Both the position numbers and the translations under genes were made by a program. Shown here piece after piece: positions 24,928-33,345 of a stretch of 64,000 nucleotides of DNA; the stretch's first letter is position 1; the number at the start of each line of letters is the position of its first letter. The notes below the pieces were generated by a model. The model was not told the DNA's origin and ran no database searches. It worked only from the letters and a program-made list of their open reading frames with translations. The stretch is from DAOMNN01 sp964404505 (lineage in GTDB: Bacteria; Pseudomonadota; Gammaproteobacteria; Burkholderiales; Rhodocyclaceae), in the NCBI GenBank assembly GCA_964404505.1, contig CAYOKH010000003.1, positions 1 through 64,000 on the forward strand, written 5' to 3'.

Positions 24928-25311
24928 ATGGCATACAGCGAAAGGGTTCTGGACCATTACGAAAATCCCCGTAACGTCGGTTCATTCATGAAGGACGACG
25001 AAGGTGTTGGAACCGGCATGGTCGGCGCACCGGCCTGCGGGGACGTAATGAAGCTGCAGATCAAGGTCGGACAGGACGGCGTGATCGAGGACGCAAAGTT
25101 CAAGACCTACGGCTGCGGGTCGGCGATTGCGTCCAGTTCGCTCGTGACCGAGTGGGTCAAGGGCAAGACGGTGGACCAGGCGCTCGAGATCAAGAACACG
25201 CAGATTGCTGAAGAACTGGCACTGCCCCCGGTCAAGATCCACTGCTCGATCCTTGCCGAGGACGCGATCAAGGCGGCCGTGGCCGACTACAAGAAGAAGC
25301 ATCAGATCTGA
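24928..25311 (+). CDS. iscU: Fe-S cluster scaffold IscU
   Basis: IscU is the scaffold on which new clusters form. The 127-residue protein carries the three cysteines and the Asp of the active site (GAPACGDVMKLQIKV, TYGCGSAIASSS, KIHCSILAEDAI) and the LPPVK motif that HscA recognises. The start at 24928 (MAYSERVLDHYENPRNVG) follows GGAAGGAG. Confidence 0.97.
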   Translation: MAYSERVLDHYENPRNVGSFMKDDEGVGTGMVGAPACGDVMKLQIKVGQDGVIEDAKFKTYGCGSAIASSSLVTEWVKGKTVDQALEIKNTQIAEELALPPVKIHCSILAEDAIKAAVADYKKKHQI

Positions 25312-25329
25312 TCGACGGAGACTTGAATC

Positions 25330-25653
25330 ATGGGTGTAACACTTAGCGAGAATGCTGCCAGACACGTTGCGAACTTTCTGCAGAAACGCGGGAAGGGCGT
25401 CGGCGTCAGACTGGGGGTCCGTACGAGCGGATGTTCTGGAATGGCCTACAAACTCGAGTTCGTCGACGAGGCTCATGACGAGGACATCGTTTTCGAGAGC
25501 CACGGCCTCAAGGTCGTGATCGATCCCAAGAGCCTGCCCTACCTCGACGGTACGGAGCTCGATTTTGTCCGCGAGGGCCTGAACGAAGGTTTCAGGTTCA
25601 ACAACCCGAACGTCAAGGACCAGTGCGGTTGCGGCGAGAGCTTCAACGTCTGA
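25330..25653 (+). CDS. iscA: A-type Fe-S carrier IscA
   Basis: This 107-residue carrier passes clusters from IscU to client proteins. The three conserved cysteines are present in RTSGCSGMAYKLEF and DQCGCGESFNV. It lies 18 bases after iscU and 19 before hscB in one transcript. Confidence 0.96.
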   Translation: MGVTLSENAARHVANFLQKRGKGVGVRLGVRTSGCSGMAYKLEFVDEAHDEDIVFESHGLKVVIDPKSLPYLDGTELDFVREGLNEGFRFNNPNVKDQCGCGESFNV

Positions 25654-25672
25654 ACGCGCTTATCGGGACACG

Positions 25673-26206
25673 ATGAGTATTGACCTTCAGCAGGATTTCT
25701 TCGGCCTGTTCGGGCTGCCGCGTCGGTTCAGGCTCGATGAGACTGCGCTGGAGGCCGCCTACCACGAACTGCACGGCAAAGTGCATCCCGACCGTCATGC
25801 GCATCTTCCTGATGCCGACAAGCGTCGCGTAATGCAATGGGCGACGCGGGTCAACGAGGCTTTCACCACACTCAAAAAACCGCTGTCCAGGGCACATTAT
25901 CTGCTCGAACTTGCTGGTGTCGATGCCGCCCTGCATACGAACACCTCGATGTCTCCGGAATTCCTGATGGAGCAGATGGAATGGCGCGAGGCCGTGGAGG
26001 AAGCCAGGGCGGGAGGCGACGTGGGAGGGCTGGAGCAACTGCATCTTCGCCTGCGCCAGCATGCGCGTGAACTCTTTCTCGAGGTGGCGTGTGATTTTGA
26101 CGAGCGGAACGACCTGACGGTTGCCGCGGAGACGGTGCGCAGACTCATGTTCATCGAAAAGCTGCAGCACGAAATTGACGACGCCCTCGAGGCGCTTGAG
26201 AGCTGA
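25673..26206 (+). CDS. hscB: Co-chaperone HscB (J-domain protein)
   Basis: HscB delivers IscU to HscA and stimulates its ATPase. The 177-residue protein has an N-terminal J domain with the HPD motif (LHGKVHPDRHAH) and a C-terminal three-helix bundle that binds IscU (FLMEQMEWREAVEEAR). The stop codon TGA shares one base with the hscA ATG. Confidence 0.95.
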   Translation: MSIDLQQDFFGLFGLPRRFRLDETALEAAYHELHGKVHPDRHAHLPDADKRRVMQWATRVNEAFTTLKKPLSRAHYLLELAGVDAALHTNTSMSPEFLMEQMEWREAVEEARAGGDVGGLEQLHLRLRQHARELFLEVACDFDERNDLTVAAETVRRLMFIEKLQHEIDDALEALES

Positions 26207-28074
26207 TGGCCTTACTAGAGATTGCAGAACCGGGAATGTCCGCCGAGCCGCACAAGCACCGGCTTGCCGCGGGGATAGACCTCGGTACCACCAACTCTCT
26301 GGTGGCGACCGTTCGAAACGGGATCGCCGTCTGCCTGCCCGACGAGAACGGCCGGACCATGCTGCCGTCAGTGGTGCACTATTGCGCCGATGGTCGAATC
26401 GAGATTGGCCATGCGGCTGTGCGGGCACACGCGACCGACCCCAAGAACACGATCATGTCGGTCAAGCGCTTCATGGGGCGGGGGCTGAAGGACGTATTGC
26501 ATGTCGAGTCCATGCCCTACGACTTCCTCGACGCGGAGGGCATGGTGCGCCTTCGTACCGTTCAGGGGCTGAAGAGTCCCGTCGAAGTGTCGGCGGAAAT
26601 CCTGAAGGCATTGGGGAGTCGCGCCCAGGCGAGTCTGGGTGGTGAACTCAGCGGGGTCGTGATCACGGTGCCGGCGTATTTCGACGAGGCGCAACGCCAG
26701 GCGACCAAGGATGCGGCCCAGCTTGCCGGACTCAACGTGCTGCGCCTGCTCAACGAGCCGACGGCTGCGGCGGTTGCTTATGGCCTGGACAACGCATCCG
26801 AAGGGGTCTACGCAGTGTATGACCTTGGTGGCGGCACTTTCGACCTCTCCATTCTCAAGCTGTCGCGCGGCGTGTTCGAAGTGCTCGCAACCAACGGCGA
26901 CAGTGCTCTCGGGGGCGACGATTTCGATCACCGTCTGTTCTGCTGGATCCTCGACAGCGGGGCGATTGCGCCGCCCTCGAGCCAGGATGCGCGTCGCCTC
27001 CTGATGAAGGCCCGCGAGGCCAAGGAACTGCTGACCGTGTGCGAGGAAGCGCATATCGAGGCACAGCTTTCCTCGGGCGAGGAAATCGACCTGGTCATCA
27101 AGCGTGACGAGTTTGCCGGCATCACAGAACATCTGGTCAGGAAGACGATGGCGCCGATGCGCAAGGTGCTGCGTGATGCGGGTCTGTCTCCGGAACAGGT
27201 CAAGGGTGTAGTCATGGTCGGCGGTGCGACGCGGATGCTCCAGATCCAGCGTGCCGTGGCGGAGTTTTTCGGACAGGAGCCACTGACCAATCTCGACCCG
27301 GACAAGGTCGTCGCACTCGGGGCGGCGATCCAGGCCAACATCCTCGCAGGCAACCGCAAGGACGAGGACGACTGGCTGCTTCTGGACGTGATTCCGCTGT
27401 CGCTCGGCCTTGAAACCATGGGCGGGCTGGTGGAAAAGGTCGTACCGCGCAACGCGACCCTGCCCATCGCAAGGGCCCAGGAATTTACCACTTTCAAGGA
27501 TGGCCAGACGGCAATGGCGTTTCACGTGGTCCAGGGCGAGCGCGAGCTCGTCTCCGACTGCCGCTCGCTGGCACGCTTCGAGCTTCGCGGCATTCCACCG
27601 ATGGTCGCCGGTGCAGCGCGCATCCGCGTGACGTTCCAGGTCGACGCCGACGGCCTGCTTTCTGTTGCGGCGCGCGAGATGTCGTCCGGGGTCGAGGCCA
27701 GCGTCCTCGTAAAGCCGTCCTACGGATTGAGCGACGACGAGATCGCCGATATGCTCAGGCAGGGAGTCGTTCACGCGGGCGAAGACATGAATGCGCGCGC
27801 CCTGCAGGAACAGCGGGTCGAAGCGGAGCGGGTTGTCGAAGCCACCGAGCATGCGCTGGCGCGTGACGGGGAACTGCTCGATGAAACGGAACGCGAGCGG
27901 ATCGAAGAGGCGATAGCGGGCCTGCGGGAACTCAGGCAAGGTGCCGATCACCGCGCGATCAGGGCAGGCATAGACGCGCTCTCGCGCGCCACCGACGAAT
28001 TCGCGGCGCGACGCATGGACAAGAGCATCCGGACGGCATTGACCGGACGCAAAGTCAACGAGCTTGAAGCATGA
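26206..28074 (+). CDS. hscA: Hsp70-type chaperone HscA
   Basis: HscA is the specialised Hsp70 that binds the LPPVK motif of IscU and drives cluster release. The 622-residue protein has the nucleotide-binding domain (AAGIDLGTTNSLVATVR, VYDLGGGTFDLSILKLS, VVMVGGATRMLQIQ) and a substrate-binding domain beginning about residue 390 (DVIPLSLGLETMGGLVEKVV). The start overlaps hscB by one base; fdx overlaps its end by four bases. Confidence 0.96.
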   Translation: MALLEIAEPGMSAEPHKHRLAAGIDLGTTNSLVATVRNGIAVCLPDENGRTMLPSVVHYCADGRIEIGHAAVRAHATDPKNTIMSVKRFMGRGLKDVLHVESMPYDFLDAEGMVRLRTVQGLKSPVEVSAEILKALGSRAQASLGGELSGVVITVPAYFDEAQRQATKDAAQLAGLNVLRLLNEPTAAAVAYGLDNASEGVYAVYDLGGGTFDLSILKLSRGVFEVLATNGDSALGGDDFDHRLFCWILDSGAIAPPSSQDARRLLMKAREAKELLTVCEEAHIEAQLSSGEEIDLVIKRDEFAGITEHLVRKTMAPMRKVLRDAGLSPEQVKGVVMVGGATRMLQIQRAVAEFFGQEPLTNLDPDKVVALGAAIQANILAGNRKDEDDWLLLDVIPLSLGLETMGGLVEKVVPRNATLPIARAQEFTTFKDGQTAMAFHVVQGERELVSDCRSLARFELRGIPPMVAGAARIRVTFQVDADGLLSVAAREMSSGVEASVLVKPSYGLSDDEIADMLRQGVVHAGEDMNARALQEQRVEAERVVEATEHALARDGELLDETERERIEEAIAGLRELRQGADHRAIRAGIDALSRATDEFAARRMDKSIRTALTGRKVNELEA

Positions 28075-28412
28075 CCCAGATCATCGTGTTGCCCCACGTC
28101 GAACTGTGCCCCGACGGTGCCGTCATCGAGGCAAGCCCCGGCACCTCGATTTGCGACAGCCTGCTGCAAAACGGGATCGAGATCGAGCACGCCTGCGAGA
28201 AGTCCTGCGCATGCACGACCTGCCATGTGATCGTGCGCGAGGGTTTCGGCACGCTTGACGAAGCCGATGAGGAAGAGGAAGACCTGCTGGACAAGGCTTG
28301 GGGCCTCGAGCCTCTGTCGCGCCTGTCCTGTCAGGCGATGGTGGGTGAGACGCCGCTGGTGATCGAGATTCCGCGGTATACGATCAATATGGCGCGGGAG
28401 GGTAAGCACTGA
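28071..28412 (+). CDS. fdx: Isc-type [2Fe-2S] ferredoxin
   Basis: This 113-residue adrenodoxin-like ferredoxin supplies electrons for cluster assembly. The cluster ligands are in HACEKSCACTTCHVIV (C-x5-C-x2-C) and RLSCQAMVG. Acidic residues around DEADEEEEDLLDKAWGLEP match the IscS-binding surface known for this family. The ATG overlaps the hscA stop. Confidence 0.96.
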   Translation: MTQIIVLPHVELCPDGAVIEASPGTSICDSLLQNGIEIEHACEKSCACTTCHVIVREGFGTLDEADEEEEDLLDKAWGLEPLSRLSCQAMVGETPLVIEIPRYTINMAREGKH

Positions 28413-28606
28413 TGAAGTGGACCGAAGTCGAGGAAATCGCCGTTCAGCTCGCGGATACCTACCCCGACGCGGATCCGACGCGGGTCAACTTCGTGGATCT
28501 GATGAACTGGGTCGTGGCACTGCCGGAGTTCGATGACGATCCGAAGCATTGTGGCGAGCGTATCCTCGAAGCCATCCAGCAGGCGTGGATCGACGAGGTG
28601 GCCTGA
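28412..28606 (+). CDS. iscX: IscX (YfhJ) Fe-S assembly modulator
   Basis: This 64-residue acidic protein matches IscX, which binds IscS and iron and slows cluster synthesis. The family motif reads ADTYPDADPTRVNFVDLMNW and is followed by LPEFDDDPKHCGERILEAIQ. The start shares one base with the fdx stop (TGATG). It closes the isc operon. Confidence 0.95.
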   Translation: MKWTEVEEIAVQLADTYPDADPTRVNFVDLMNWVVALPEFDDDPKHCGERILEAIQQAWIDEVA

Positions 28607-28624
28607 AATTCGGGAGCATCGACC

Positions 28625-29122
28625 ATGCCAGAGACGATATACGACTTCGACGTGCATGCCCTGGACGGCGCGCCGATGCCGATGCGACAGTTTTCGGGCC
28701 AGGTGCTGCTGCTCGTCAACACGGCCAGCCGTTGTGGATTCACGCCCCAGTATGCGGGCCTTCAGAAACTGCATGACACCTACGCCGCACGGGGTTTCTC
28801 GGTCATCGCCTTTCCGTGCAACCAGTTCGGTGGTCAGGAGCCTGGCACTGCCGACGAGATCGCGGCATTCTGCGACACGAATTACGCCGTCAGTTTTCCG
28901 ATTGCGGAAAAGGTCGATGTGAACGGCGAGCACGCCCATCCGCTGTTTCGCCATCTCGTCGGCGCTGCACCGGGCGTGCTCGGTACCGAGGCGATCAAGT
29001 GGAACTTCACCAAGTTTCTGGTGAGTCGCGATGGACGGATGGTGGAGCGATTCGCGCCGATGACGGCTCCCGAGGATCTTGCTGCGCCAATCGAGACGCT
29101 GCTCCGGGACCAGGTCTATTGA
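28625..29122 (+). CDS. Glutathione peroxidase family protein
   Basis: This 165-residue thiol peroxidase has the active site NTASRCGFTPQY (Cys37), the Gln in PCNQFGGQEPG, and the Trp/Asn in KWNFTKFLVSRDG. Most bacterial enzymes with cysteine at this site prefer thioredoxin over glutathione as electron donor. It starts 18 bases after iscX and may be carried on the isc transcript, giving Fe-S assembly a peroxide-removing partner. That link is inferred from spacing only. Confidence 0.9.
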   Translation: MPETIYDFDVHALDGAPMPMRQFSGQVLLLVNTASRCGFTPQYAGLQKLHDTYAARGFSVIAFPCNQFGGQEPGTADEIAAFCDTNYAVSFPIAEKVDVNGEHAHPLFRHLVGAAPGVLGTEAIKWNFTKFLVSRDGRMVERFAPMTAPEDLAAPIETLLRDQVY

Positions 29123-29138
29123 CCTGCACGGGTGGGGG

Positions 29139-29441
29139 CTAGTGTAGTGTTGCGTTCTTGATGAGACATTGCCCGGCACGACAATCTTGAGGTGGCTGGA
29201 TTGCAACGGAACGTGGTTAGCAGGTTCCTTCCCCATCAAGGGGAAGGCCAGGATGGGGATGGGTTTCTTGCGGGCGCTTCGGAGTCCACCCATCCCCACC
29301 CTAGCCCGGTAGTCTCCGCTTCGCTCCGCCGCTCCGCAGGCGGCGAGCAGGGCTCGCCGAAACCCCTGCTACGCCCCCTTGAAGGGGAGGGAGCTTCGTT
29401 GTGCCAACTTAAGTGCCACACTGCGTGCAACACTACACTAG
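29139..29441. repeat. MITE-like element with 15-bp perfect terminal inverted repeats
   Basis: The ends CTAGTGTAGTGTTGC (29139-29153) and GCAACACTACACTAG (29427-29441) are exact inverted copies. The 303-bp interior has no transposase but is rich in secondary structure: CCTTCCCC/GGGGAAGG (29227-29247), GATGGGGATGGGT paired with ACCCATCCCCA-type sequence (29252-29300), and GC-rich inverted stretches near 29325-29370. The CTAG at each end suggests insertion at a TA dinucleotide, as for IS630/Tc1-like elements, but no parent element is visible. The right end overlaps the response-regulator stop codon. Confidence 0.75.
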
Positions 29442-29881
29442 TGCCCGTTGGCGGGTTCGTTCAGTGACAGCCAGTAGGTCACGATGGCATCGACTGCCTT
29501 CACGAAATCCTCGTAATTGATCGGCTTGCGGATGTAGCTGTTGGCGCCGAGCTGATAAGCCTGTTCGATGTCGCGCGGCTCGCCGGAGGTGGTAAGGACG
29601 ACAACCGGGCGCAGAGCGGTCTGCTCGGCCGCACGTATGCGGCGAAGTACCTCCAGACCGTCGATGCGGGGCAGTTTCAGATCGAGGAGGATGACCGCCG
29701 GCATCAGGGACAGATCCCTTCCCTGGTAGGATCCGGTTCCGAACAGGTAGTCCAGCGCCTCGACGCCGTCACGGGCGACTACGATCGGGTTGCTTACCCC
29801 GTACTTGCTGAACGCGCGCAAGGCGAGCGATTCGTCGTCCGGATTGTCTTCGACGAGAAGAATGGGTGGTTCGCTGGTCAT
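29438..29881 (-). CDS. Single-domain response regulator (Rcp1-like)
   Basis: This 147-residue receiver-only protein has the acidic pocket (VEDNPDDESLA), the phospho-acceptor Asp67 in VILLDLKLPRIDGLEVL, the Thr/Ser in VVLTTSGEP and the Lys in YIRKPINYEDF. The extended YLFGTGSYQGRDLSL loop is typical of Rcp1-type regulators that pair with phytochrome-like or hybrid histidine kinases. No kinase is adjacent. ATG 29881 has GGGAG 9 bases upstream; ATG 29890 lies too close to it. The TAG stop codon is the end of the 29139-29441 element, so the native C-terminus may differ slightly. Confidence 0.88.
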   Translation of the reverse strand: MTSEPPILLVEDNPDDESLALRAFSKYGVSNPIVVARDGVEALDYLFGTGSYQGRDLSLMPAVILLDLKLPRIDGLEVLRRIRAAEQTALRPVVVLTTSGEPRDIEQAYQLGANSYIRKPINYEDFVKAVDAIVTYWLSLNEPANGH

Positions 29882-29900
29882 GACCGTCATCTCCCGCGGG

Positions 29901-30839
29901 TCACCCCGTTGCAGCCGGCAGATCCTCGGCATGCAGCAGAAAGACCTTGTCATCCCCTCCGCTCGCCGATAGCCATACCAGCGGCAAGTCGGGGAAGGCC
30001 TGTTCCACGATGTGCCGATTATGACCCACTTCGACCGCTAGTACACCCCCGGGGCGCAGGTGGGGTGCCGCCTCCGCGATTACGCGACGTACCACGTCCA
30101 GGCCGTCCGCACCTGCCGCAAGTGCCACGTCGGGCTCGTGCCGGTATTCGGGCGGCAAGTCCTGCATGGATGCTGCGGTGACGTAGGGGGGGTTGCACAC
30201 GATCAGATCGAAGCCGCGGCCCTGCAGTCCGCTGAACACGTCGCTCCTGACCGCCTCGACACGCTCGCCGAGCTGATAGTCGGCAATATTGCGCCGGGCG
30301 ACGTCGAGTGCGTCCTCGGAGAGGTCTGCGGCCACCACATGGGCGTTCGGGAATACGTGTGCCATCAGGATCGCCAGGCAGCCTGAGCCGGTGCATAGAT
30401 CCAGCACGTCGGCGACGGAGCGCTCGTCTTCGATCCAGGGCGAGAAACCTTCGCCGAGAAGCTCTGCGAAGTAGGAACGCGGGACGATCACACGCTGGTC
30501 GACGTAGAAGCGAAAATCGCCGAGCCAGGCTTCATTGGTGATATACGCGGCGGGCATGCGTTCCGTCACCCGGCGCTCGATCACCTGCAACAGGGACTGG
30601 CGTTCCTCCGACGTGATGCATGCATCCAGGAAAGGCTCCAGTCTGTCCAGCGGCAGGCAGAGCGTGTGCAGCAACAGCCATGCCGCCTCGTCGTACGCGT
30701 CTGTGCTGCCGTGGCCGAAGAACAATCCCTCCCGTCTGAAGCGGCTTACCGCATAGCGCAACCAGTCGCGCAACGTGACGAGTTCGCCCAGGGGACCGGT
30801 CTCGTGTTCATGTTCCGCATGGTCCGGCATATCGTTCAT
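29901..30839 (-). CDS. prmB: Ribosomal protein L3 glutamine methyltransferase PrmB
   Basis: PrmB methylates a glutamine of ribosomal protein L3. The 312-residue protein has an N-terminal helical domain (LRDWLRYAVSRFRREGLFFG) and a SAM-binding domain with VLDLCTGSGCLAILMAHVFP and the catalytic CNPPYV motif. The YFAELL and ERMPAAYITNEAW stretches favour PrmB over PrmC. AAAAGGA precedes the ATG at 30839. It starts one base past the dapE stop, suggesting co-translation. Confidence 0.93.
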   Translation of the reverse strand: MNDMPDHAEHEHETGPLGELVTLRDWLRYAVSRFRREGLFFGHGSTDAYDEAAWLLLHTLCLPLDRLEPFLDACITSEERQSLLQVIERRVTERMPAAYITNEAWLGDFRFYVDQRVIVPRSYFAELLGEGFSPWIEDERSVADVLDLCTGSGCLAILMAHVFPNAHVVAADLSEDALDVARRNIADYQLGERVEAVRSDVFSGLQGRGFDLIVCNPPYVTAASMQDLPPEYRHEPDVALAAGADGLDVVRRVIAEAAPHLRPGGVLAVEVGHNRHIVEQAFPDLPLVWLSASGGDDKVFLLHAEDLPAATG

Positions 30840-30840
30840 T

Positions 30841-31995
30841 TCATCCTTTTCCCGGTGTAAGCAGGGCGCGCAGAGTTTTCTCGTAGATTGCGGAAAGCGG
30901 CTCGATGGCGCTGAGTTCGACGCATTCATTGAGCTTGTGGATGGTGGCGTTGACCGGCCCGAACTCGACCACTTCCATGCAGATGTCGGCAATGAACCGG
31001 CCATCGGACGTGCCGCCACCTGTCGACAGTTCCGTCTCAATGCCGACGGTGTCCCGGATCGCGCCCGAGAGCGTCTCGACCAGTCGTCCGCGGGCGGTGA
31101 GGTAAGGCTTGCCCGAGAGCTGCCAGTCGAGCGTGTAGTCCAGTCCGTGTCGGTCGAGTATCTCGTGGGTGCGCTGCCGCAGCGACTCGACGCTGCTCAC
31201 CGAGGCGAAGCGGAAGTTGAACAGCATCTCGCACTCGCCCGGAATGACATTGTTCGCACCGGTCCCGGCATGGATGTTGGAAACCTGCCAGGTCGTGGGC
31301 GGAAAATGCTCGTTGCCCTCGTCCCAGCGCATCGCGGTGAGCTCGGCGAGCGCCGGTGCCAGCTCGTGAATCGGATTGCGTGTCAGTTGCGGATATGCCA
31401 CATGACCCTGCTGACCGCGAACCCGCAGCGTTCCGGAAAGGGATCCGCGTCGTCCGTTCTTGATCGTGTCCCCGAGCGTAGTAACCGAAGTCGGCTCTCC
31501 GACCACGCAGTAATCCAGCCGCTCGCCACGCATCGCAAGGGCTTCGACGACCTTCACCGTTCCATGGGTCGCGACGCCTTCCTCGTCGGAGGTGAGCAGC
31601 AGTGCGATCGAGCCGCAATGTTGCGCCTCCGTGGACAGAAAGCGTTCGATCGCGGTGACGAAGGCCGCCAGTGATGTCTTCATGTCTGCCGCACCGCGGC
31701 CATAAAGCCTGCCTTCGCGGATGGTCGGTTCGAACGGCGGTGAAGCCCACCGATCGAGCGGACCCGGCGGGACGACATCGGTGTGGCCGGCAAAGCACAG
31801 AACCGGACCCGCGGTACCGCGGCGAGCCCAGAGGTTGCGCACGCCTCCGGATTCGATCCGTTCGCACGCGAATCCCAAGGGGCGAATCCGTTCTTCGATC
31901 AGATCGAGACATCCCGCGTCCTCCGGAGTGACTGATGCACGGGAAATCAGGCGGGACGCCAGATCCAGGGTGCAGTCGAACGGGGGTCGAGTCAT
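30841..31995 (-). CDS. dapE: Succinyl-diaminopimelate desuccinylase
   Basis: DapE removes succinate from N-succinyl-LL-diaminopimelate in lysine and peptidoglycan synthesis. The 384-residue M20 metallohydrolase shows the zinc ligands in CFAGHTDVVPPG, YGRGAADMKTSLA and LLLTSDEEGVATHG. The ATG at 31995 gives the family start. With dapC and dapD in the same leftward cluster this completes most of the succinylase branch. Confidence 0.95.
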   Translation of the reverse strand: MTRPPFDCTLDLASRLISRASVTPEDAGCLDLIEERIRPLGFACERIESGGVRNLWARRGTAGPVLCFAGHTDVVPPGPLDRWASPPFEPTIREGRLYGRGAADMKTSLAAFVTAIERFLSTEAQHCGSIALLLTSDEEGVATHGTVKVVEALAMRGERLDYCVVGEPTSVTTLGDTIKNGRRGSLSGTLRVRGQQGHVAYPQLTRNPIHELAPALAELTAMRWDEGNEHFPPTTWQVSNIHAGTGANNVIPGECEMLFNFRFASVSSVESLRQRTHEILDRHGLDYTLDWQLSGKPYLTARGRLVETLSGAIRDTVGIETELSTGGGTSDGRFIADICMEVVEFGPVNATIHKLNECVELSAIEPLSAIYEKTLRALLTPGKG

Positions 31996-32077
31996 GTCGC
32001 ACTGCACCGATTGGCGGGATTCACGCATTCATCTCCGGCCCTTTGCCGGCGGGGCGACTTGGCGCGCAAGACGGCGC

Positions 32078-33259
32078 TCAGCGGGCGGGACCGTCATCGA
32101 CGTTCAGCGAGAACTCTCGAAAGGAGGCGCCGTCGGGCTCGGTGGTCTCGAAATCGATCGCACCGGGCTTTGCCCTAGGTGTGTCGTCGTCGCCCTCGCT
32201 GAACTGCGCATTGTTGATGAGCCAGGACAGGTTGGTGGGGGAGTCGGCATTGGAGAGCGCCTCGTCGAGCGAGATGACCTTCTCGTGAAAGAGGCGAAAC
32301 AGGTCCTGCTCGAAGGTCTGCGATCCGGGGGCGAGGCTTTGTTCCATGGCCTCCTTGATCTCGTTCAGTTCGCCGCGCTCGATGAGCTCGGCGATATGGC
32401 GCGTGTTGAGCAGAATCTCGACCGACGGAATCCTCTTGCCGTCGGGCTTGCGCACGAGGCGTTGCGACAGGATCGCGCGCAGTGCGACGGCCAGATCGAG
32501 GTAGAGCAGCGAACGGTTCTCCAGCGGGAAGAAGTTCACGATCCGGTTCAAGGCGTGGTAGGCATTGTTCGCGTGCAAGGTCGCGAGGCACAGGTGGCCA
32601 GTCTGCGCATAGGCGAGTGCCGCCTGCATGGTGTCGCGGTCGCGAATCTCGCCGATCAGGATACAGTCCGGAGCCTGGCGCATCGCATTGCGCAGCGCCT
32701 CCTGCCAGCTCTTGGTGTCGATGCCGACCTCGCGCTGGTTGACCACCGACTTGCGATGGCGGAACAGGTACTCGATCGGATCCTCGACCGTCAGGATATG
32801 CCCCGTGCGGTTGCGGTTGCGGTGATCGATCATTGAAGCCAGCGACGTCGACTTGCCCGAACCGGTCGAGCCGACGACCAGGACCAGACCGCGCTTTTCC
32901 ATGACGACTTCGGACAGGATGGGCGGCAGTCCGAGCGAGCTCAGGGTCGGAATGTCGCTCTGGATGAAACGCATCACGACGCTGATGCTGTTGCGCTGCC
33001 AGAAGGCGTTTATGCGGAAGTTGCCGGTGTCCTTGACGCCGCGCGAGATGTTGAGTTCCTTGTCGCGCTCGAATGCTTCTGCCTGCTCGGGTCCGATCAT
33101 CTCGTAGATCATCCGCCGGATCATGGCCGGATCCATGATCTGCTGGTTGATCGGCATCGTGTGGCCCTGGATCTTGATGTGGATCGGGGCACCTGCGGTG
33201 ATGTAGATGTCCGAGGCCTGCTTCTCGGCCATCAACTGGAACAGCTTGTCGAACATCAT
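32078..33259 (-). CDS. pilU: PilT/PilU-type twitching motility ATPase (PilU)
   Basis: This 393-residue retraction ATPase powers type IV pilus retraction. Motifs are Walker A GSTGSGKSTSLASMIDHRNR, the Asp box EDPIEYLF, Walker B LIGEIRDRDTM and the His box GHLCLATLHANNA. The N-terminus MMFDKLFQLMAEKQASDIYI and the extended C-terminal tail after WLINNAQF match PilU better than PilT. It sits alone between dapD and dapE, away from other pilus genes in the window. M12 (33256) is an equal start. Confidence 0.88.
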   Translation of the reverse strand: MMFDKLFQLMAEKQASDIYITAGAPIHIKIQGHTMPINQQIMDPAMIRRMIYEMIGPEQAEAFERDKELNISRGVKDTGNFRINAFWQRNSISVVMRFIQSDIPTLSSLGLPPILSEVVMEKRGLVLVVGSTGSGKSTSLASMIDHRNRNRTGHILTVEDPIEYLFRHRKSVVNQREVGIDTKSWQEALRNAMRQAPDCILIGEIRDRDTMQAALAYAQTGHLCLATLHANNAYHALNRIVNFFPLENRSLLYLDLAVALRAILSQRLVRKPDGKRIPSVEILLNTRHIAELIERGELNEIKEAMEQSLAPGSQTFEQDLFRLFHEKVISLDEALSNADSPTNLSWLINNAQFSEGDDDTPRAKPGAIDFETTEPDGASFREFSLNVDDGPAR

Positions 33260-33345
33260 CTTTACGGACCTCCGGATCAGGGTTGGCAAGCGTCGGGCGT
33301 ATCCTTGCCCGGTGTCATGTCAAGATGATAGACGAGGGCGAGCCT

